Part shown: piece after piece, positions 59,101 to 64,000 of the stretch
Layout: each line of letters opens with the position of its first letter
Numbering within the stretch: the stretch's first letter is position 1
Assembly: GCA_032718565.1 (NCBI GenBank)
Contig: JAVGVS010000520.1
Location: 1 to 64,000, forward strand
DNA length: 64,000 nucleotides
From: Distichodus sexfasciatus
Lineage: Eukaryota > Chordata > Actinopteri > Characiformes > Distichodontidae
Direction: 5' to 3'
Program-made: the position numbers and the translations under genes
The notes under the pieces: model-generated
The model's database searches: none
What the model saw: only the letters and a program-made list of their open reading frames with translations
Told to the model about the DNA's origin: nothing

Positions 59101-60299
59101 TGATGATGATGAGGAAGATGATGATGTTGATGGTGTAAACGATGATGAGGAACATGATGATGATGGTGATCATGAAGATGATGATGGTGTAAATGATGAT
59201 GATGATGAGGAAGCTGATGATGTTGATGGTGTAAATGATGATAATGAGGAACATGATGATGATGGTGATCATGAAGATGATGATGGTGTAAATGATGATG
59301 ATGAGGAAGCTGATGATATTGATGGTGATCATGAAGATGATGGTGTAAATTTTGATGATGAGGAAGATAATGATGATGATGATCATGAAGATGATGATGA
59401 TGTCCTTGTCATTCTTTAGATGAGCAGACTGGTTTTGCCACACATGGCTGAAAGGTACACATTCTGCATTCTTCTGATTTAATCTCGCCTGCATGACAAT
59501 GAACTGTGTGTTAATGTGCTGTTAATATGTGTGTGTTTGTGTGTGTGTAGGGGTAAGGGTCTTATCATCAACGTGTCATCAGAGGCTGCCTCTCAGCCTC
59601 AACCCCTGCTTTCAATTTACTCTGCGACGAAGGTAAAAAAAAACAAAAAACACACACACACACACAGCCCCACACACACACACGCACACTGATAAAGCTG
59701 TGTCTTCTCTCCTGCAGATATTTGTGACATATTTCTCCCGCTGCCTGCATGCAGAGTACAGGTCGCGAGGCGTCACAGTTCAGGTTCGACATCTCCATGG
59801 GCATCAGATCGACTCCAGCGATATCCTCTTCCAGTCTTCTGTCTTCGTTTAACCCTTTCTCTCTCCCCCTCTCTCGACCTGCAGTGTGTGATGCCGTTCG
59901 TGGTGTCCACCAACATGACTCAAAACGTGGGTGTGAACATGCTGGTGAAGAGCGCACCCGATTACGCCAGAGAAGCTCTCAACACGGTGGGGTACAGCTC
60001 GTACACCAGCGGCTGCCTCTCGCACGCACTGCAGGTAAACACACACACACAAACGCACACCGTAAAACAAAATAATCATATCGGTTAGCGAACACATCTT
60101 GCACATTTACCCAGATTTATTTCATCCAAACCCCCTTTTTTTTGCTCGGCTCTCCTCTCAGCACGTGGCTCTGTCCATCTTCTTCCCCGCCTGGGTCCGT
60201 CTCTCTCCGTTCTGCGTGCGCCGCGTCGAGAAGTTCGCTCAGAAAGTGAAGAAGAGCATCGAGGAGAAAGTGGCTCAGAACCACAGCAAGCAGGAGTGA
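52845..60299 (+). CDS. Short-chain steroid dehydrogenase of the HSD17B3/HSD17B12 group (probable hsd20b2-like)
   Basis: NAD(P)-dependent oxidoreductase of the SDR superfamily, ER-membrane type. Eleven coding exons: 52845-53016, 56306-56352, 56870-56945, 57445-57555, 57798-57865, 58067-58111, 59420-59454, 59551-59632, 59718-59783, 59885-60034, 60162-60299; all phases match, total 329 aa. A hydrophobic N-terminal segment (SSLLCALGGVTTLYYLL) is followed by the cofactor loop VVTGATAGIGKAY, IQADFT, the NNVG motif, catalytic Ser in INVSS and Tyr-Lys in YSATK. LRKYGQWAVVTGA and LAGLEIGILVNNVGM are close to HSD17B3 and HSD17B12. Family members reduce 17-keto, 20-keto or 3-keto-acyl groups. Fish 20-beta-HSD type 2 belongs to this group and is my best guess, but hsd17b3 or hsd17b12 orthology is not excluded. 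The intron after exon 6 is a large in-frame minisatellite. Confidence 0.87.
53132..53181 (+). repeat. (GA)n microsatellite
   Basis: GA tract in dehydrogenase intron 1. Confidence 0.85.
53493..54068 (+). mobile_element. Internally deleted Tc1/mariner element
   Basis: The left terminal repeat CAGTACTGTGCAAAAGTTTT and the right end AAAACTTTTGCACATACTTT form inverted repeats flanked by TA. The plus strand keeps the C-terminal part of a Tc1 transposase (WNNLPAEFLRKL, PRRIDAVLKAKGGHTKY, stop). The middle is replaced by tandem copies of ATTATATTATTTTGTAG (53670-53790). Non-autonomous. Confidence 0.75.
54655..54780 (-). mobile_element. SINE fragment in dehydrogenase intron 1
   Basis: GGACAGCCTCCGTGG and TTAAAGGTCTTCCTCAGG match the body of the 50.1-kb SINE (GGACGGTCTCCCTGG, TTAAGGGTCTTCCTCAAGG). 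Interrupted by a (GGT)n stretch. Confidence 0.45.
55315..55934. mobile_element. 620-bp MITE with long terminal inverted repeats
   Basis: Ends start GTGACCCTCCACAGC and, in reverse, GTGACCCTCCACGGC. About 36 bp of terminal repeat differ at two places. AAAT flanks both sides as a 4-bp target duplication. No transposase. Sits in dehydrogenase intron 1. Superfamily not certain. Confidence 0.75.
57040..57370 (+). repeat. Degenerate CTAATCCTAA-type tandem repeat
   Basis: Loose repeats of ATAATCTAATCCTA and similar in dehydrogenase intron 3. No coding signal. Confidence 0.5.
57611..57690 (+). mobile_element. SINE head, tRNA-like, in dehydrogenase intron 4
   Basis: GGGGCAGTTGGTATCGTAG (A-box region) and GCAGGTTCAAGTACC (B box) in tRNA-like order, without a body. 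A truncated SINE, not a functional tRNA gene. Confidence 0.5.
58139..59415 (+). repeat. GAT-rich minisatellite with 189-bp higher-order period
   Basis: Imperfect GATGAT repeats. The marker AGGAAGCTGATG recurs at 58641, 58830, 59019 and 59208, exactly 189 bp apart (63 codons). It fills nearly the whole dehydrogenase intron 58112-59419. Because the period is a multiple of three, long open frames appear on both strands (Asp-rich on plus, Ile-rich on minus). Confidence 0.9.
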
Positions 60300-60410
60300 C
60301 GGCATTCCACACACACACACACACAATCTTCACTGTTCACTACATTAATAACTAAAATTCTGTGCGAGAGACACTCCCAGTGAATCCCCGCCCTGAATCG
60401 GTGTTAAAAC

Positions 60411-61496
60411 TAGAGATGTAGCCGATCCAATATGTGAATGGGTATCGGTCCGATAACGGCTCAAACGGCTGGATCGGGTACCGGTGGCATTGGGCCGTTC
60501 TATGGAGCCGATCTGTAAATGCGTGCACGCTCAATTCGTTAGCATGAGAAGTAGTACTGCGGTAAAGTAGAACTGAAACGATTGTTCCAATAACTCGAAT
60601 AATTATATTCCCAAAAATTATATTCTAGTTTTTCTAGAATCGAAGCTTGGTTTAATTCATTTTACTCTCTAGAGCAGCTCCGCTTGTATTTCACACGGAC
60701 GCTTCATAGTGACACACAACGTTTTCAGTGGCGCGATCAAGACAAGACCTGATCCTTCTGTACGTGAAAGTATTTGTGAGATGTTCCGTGCACTGAAACA
60801 GAAGTAAATCCATAAAAACATTTTTCGACATTTTTCGCGATGTAAACACGCGCGTTGTGTTAATGACCGCACGCATGAGCACCGTTACTCTCTAAAGCGC
60901 TCCAGTCCTGTCAAAATGTCGCCTTTATTACGGACACAAACCATATTTTAGCTGATAAATAACCACAATAACCAGCGTTCTACTCACAGTTCTGCCGTTT
61001 ATTGAGATTTTCTCATAGATTTTCCATCGTTTATTCTGGAACGCGCGCCCAATACATCATTGTGACGCGGCTCTGGGGCGCGCCCAGAGGACCGTGGGAA
61101 ATGTAGTTCTCTGCAAAAGCAGCTCATTTTACAGGCCCAATTGGTTCAAAATGACAAACTTCAGTATTTCATTTTCAGTTGATCAAATTTTCTTCAATTT
61201 TATAATGTTATAGTGTAATCAATAAGAAAGAATAAGTATTTATGTCTAAACCAACAATTTCTGAGAACAAATAATTTAGCATATACATGTGTGCGTGTAA
61301 TGATTACATTTAGTAGGAAAACAGTATTTAAATCAAGCTTTTCCTTAAGCATAACAATAACATCAGTCATGTATTCAGACATTCTAAAGCATTATTTTAT
61401 GTTTTAAAAAAGACTGTGACTGTATCGGTATCGGCAGATATCTAAATTTACAATATCGGTATCGGTATTGGACATAAAGTGATCGGCCCATCTCTA
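60411..61496. mobile_element. 1,086-bp non-autonomous hAT-type transposon
   Basis: Ends TAGAGATG and CATCTCTA are inverted. The 8-bp flanks GTTAAAAC (60403-60410 and 61497-61504) are identical, the hallmark of hAT insertion. Subterminal CCGATCC/GATCGG blocks and clusters of TATCGG are present at both ends. No transposase frame. Inserted about 110 bp after the dehydrogenase stop codon. Confidence 0.85.
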
Positions 61497-61504
61497 GTTA
61501 AAAC

Positions 61505-63769
61505 AGCAGCAAACATGTATAAAAGCCTAACACTTTATCACACACCGGTTGCAGATAAAAGGTTGGTACAAAAGCTGGAGCTTAATTTATATTGTGGGCC
61601 ATATTTATTTATATTGTGGTGCATTTGAGGATTCATGTTAAAGTTAGAAACCACACCCAAATATGCTAGTCATGAGTAGACACTAAATAGCATATTTGTC
61701 TGCGGAAAAGGAGATCTTTTACCTTACGTTGTAGCATTAATTAGGAAACTGGACATGAATGAGTTAAATGTTACAAATATTATATTTTTTGACAAAATAT
61801 ACCTTAAAAACAAAGAGGAAGATACTTGTACATGGGCTGAGCTGGTCAATTACAGGTCTGCACTGTGTTTGTGTGTGTGTTTGTAAACCTCCCAATATGG
61901 GGACCATGATCTGACTGCAAACCAACAAGGGGGGACATTGAACCCCCTAGTTAAGAAATACTTACTTCTTTACGCTTAATGTCCCCTTTTAAAACCAAAA
62001 TAAGTCTCCCTCATGCTCATATCCTTCAACGTGTGTATGTGTGTGGTGGATATGCCCCTAATGGGGACTTTGACCTAATGGCACGCTGATAAAGTGGGGA
62101 CGTGTGTTATTCTGGGGACATAAAACCCAACATTTTTATTCTAGTTCAGCTTCTCACTTTAAAATCTCAGTTTCCATAATGATCCTATTATATTCTTTAA
62201 AAGTGTGTGTTTTTGTATTTGTGTGTATTTTAGTCCGAGTAAAGACATAAGAAAGCAAATATAGGACTCAGGAAGCATACGTGCAGCATTTTATTATTAT
62301 GTACATATTTTCCTTGATCATGAACAACCTCCTCGAACGCCTCCAAATATATATCATATCACGGCTGTACTATTGCGAAACAAAGCTACTTTTGTACTAA
62401 AGGTAATATATTAAAGTGGATTAAACACAGCATTGCTTATTTCTTGCTTTCGTACTTTCAGTGCCCTCGTCCTCCTGAGGAAAGCGAAGCCACACCTGAT
62501 TTTTTTTTTTTTTTGCAGCTCGTCTCTGTGCGGCTCGAAAGGTGAAATAAATAAAGTGGCTTTTAGCTTTGTGGCTGGTTCCAAAGTCCTTGGCCAGCGT
62601 GACTTGCAGTTTGGCTGTTATCTGAAAATGCAAAAAGAGGGGAGAGAATCTGCATCTCCTTCCCCACAGCTTTGGCGCAATATATATATATAATGTGTGT
62701 GTGTGTGTGTGTGCATACATACATACAAAGAAGCATAGGCACATCTAAAGGTTCACAAACACACCCATTTCTGTTAATAGAACACAAAGGGGGAAAAAAA
62801 AGTTTCCCAGATCGATTTCATGCCCCGTTGCACGAAAGGACAACAAAGTGCAGCGTTTTATAAGCGTTACCCATTCAGCTCCAAGGGCGATTAAAAGTGG
62901 TCAAGGAAGAAGCGAGGTTCACGTGGGAATATATTTTGGACTTAATGCCAGTAAATGTAGAACCAGATCTTCAGGTAGAAAGCGAAGTAGCACACACAGT
63001 AAGGCTGGAATGATCTCCTGCTACAATAAATATGATATTTGATATGTTGGTACAAACATGAGTGTGAGCTATAACCCTTTAAACCCGACACCTAAAAAGC
63101 ACGGGTATAAAATACGCTAAATAAGAGCATACGAGTCATGCTAACTGGACATGATCTCATACACGTCAATATTAAGCAAGAACGTGAAATCTTAAACACT
63201 AAAACATCGACGCGGTTTCTGCCTAACAACTATAAAGTCAACGGAGATAAGTAGGTGGTCCACAAATGCATAAACTGATCCATATCCACTAACGGTACAG
63301 GTAAAAAATGGTATAGAACAGAGAAAACTTGAACAGATTTGGTCTGAAAATGGATTTTAACCGGCAAAAAAAGTGACAGCAACATTAACAATCTAAATAC
63401 AGAGAAATAAATAAATACTAAATGCCAGGTTTGCCTCCTAACCAGCTTGAAACAAAGTTCTGACTACACAATTTCTTCCCACCGACGTCAAATCCACTAA
63501 ATGTCTTTAATTAACATGGGCTTGGTGTGAACATGCTCCCCTTACCTTCACATCATCACCCGGTCCAGTGTAAGAGTAATGCAAAAAGACGTACAACACA
63601 ATTCATTTCCCCGTTAAATAAATGCTTCTTATAGATTTTAAATAAAGACATTTTAGATTTCTTAAAAAGATAAACAAAGAAAATAGGACCGATGACAATT
63701 ACTCAGTGTCTAACATTTTTGGTAAACATTAGCTTTCAGACTTGCATAACCTCAGATACCTAGAAACAG
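61505..63769. other. Non-coding right flank
   Basis: 61870-62130 has scattered TGGGGAC/GTCCCC motifs of a dispersed fish repeat, also hinted at near 5490-5560. Short GT tracts near 62694-62713. No supported exon. Confidence 0.35.
62290..62295 (-). terminator. Possible poly(A) signal of a minus-strand gene outside the window
   Basis: AATAAA on the minus strand. The DNA from here to the right edge has no coding exon I can support and could be the 3' UTR of a gene that starts beyond 64 kb. Speculative. Confidence 0.2.
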
Positions 63770-64000
63770 GTTGCTCACAAAAGTCATGCAGAAACACACG
63801 TCCTCACAAAAATTGCGTGCCAAAATCCCAAAGTCCTCACAAACTGTGTGCCCACAAAAGCTGTATGGAAAACCTCACAAAGGTTGTGTGCAAACACACA
63901 GATTTCCCCCAAAATATGCAAAAGGCAAAAACACAGTTTTGCCTTCACAAAAATTGTGCAGAAACACACTGGCTCCTCACAAACGTTTTGCAAACACACA
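63770..64000. repeat. Degenerate tandem repeat running off the right edge
   Basis: Units like CCTCACAAAnnTTGTGTGCA and AAACACAC recur every 30-40 bp from about 63770 to the window end. Confidence 0.6.

Noticed and set aside
58097..59419. 440-codon Asp/Glu-rich open frame on the plus strand as an independent gene
   Set aside because: It starts inside dehydrogenase exon 6 and runs through the intron; kept only as an intron-retention possibility.
57989..59494. 501-codon open frame on the minus strand, Ile-rich
   Set aside because: It is the reverse reading of the GAT minisatellite; composition and repeat period explain it fully.
62421..62744. 107-codon minus-strand frame as a terminal exon
   Set aside because: An acceptor-like CAG is present, but the peptide has no domain and runs through an A tract.
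1..64000. CRISPR arrays, bacterial operons or phage
   Set aside because: Introns, SINEs and vertebrate gene families throughout; the only tandem arrays lack spacer-repeat structure.

Overview
The window is vertebrate, and most likely teleost fish, nuclear DNA. Genes are split by GT-AG introns. (CA)n, (GA)n and other microsatellites are dense, and there are fossils of Tc1, hAT and tRNA-derived SINE elements of kinds common in fish. The two best anchored genes are an insulin receptor substrate and a retinal-type membrane guanylate cyclase. Human IRS4 and GUCY2F are neighbours on Xq22.3, so I read the pair as irs4 and gucy2f in conserved synteny. The fish species cannot be told from the sequence.

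Layout. 1-11,023: non-coding downstream flank of irs4, with microsatellites, a broken Tc1-like element at about 7.9-8.5 kb and other old repeats. 11,024-16,079 (-): irs4 in two coding exons. About 16.1-17.6 kb: the irs4 promoter and, head to head with it, the promoter of a four-finger C2H2 gene at 18,552-20,463 (+). 21,519-22,940 (-): a small cysteine-rich gene resembling the last two modules of RBR ubiquitin ligases. 24,373-25,407 (-): an unrecognised protein with an internal repeat and one C2H2 finger. 30,681-39,275 (-): gucy2f, 18 coding exons reconstructed with every phase matching. 44,353-46,306 (-) and 48,631-49,599 (-): two tandem paralogues of the RBR-like gene. 52,845-60,299 (+): an 11-exon steroid dehydrogenase of the HSD17B3/HSD17B12/HSD20B2 group. 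From about 60.4 kb the sequence is mostly repeats, including a 1,086-bp hAT-type element with a perfect 8-bp target duplication.

The most interesting signal is the trio of small RBR-like genes. Each protein has an IBR-like cysteine module and a RING2/Rcat-like module that keeps the Cys corresponding to the catalytic one, but no RING1 is visible. The two tandem copies each carry, just upstream of a conserved 5' UTR exon, an NF-kB-type site and an ISRE-type site with the same 17-bp gap. The third copy has an NF-kB-type palindrome upstream. This suggests an inducible, innate-immunity-linked family of half-RBR proteins; that is inference. A second oddity is the dehydrogenase intron at 58,112-59,419, a 189-bp-period GAT-rich minisatellite that stays open in the frame of the preceding exon up to a stop formed by the splice acceptor itself.

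The genes do not form one pathway. Irs4 carries insulin/IGF signals, Gucy2f makes photoreceptor cGMP, the dehydrogenase acts on steroid or acyl substrates, and the RBR-like genes look regulatory.
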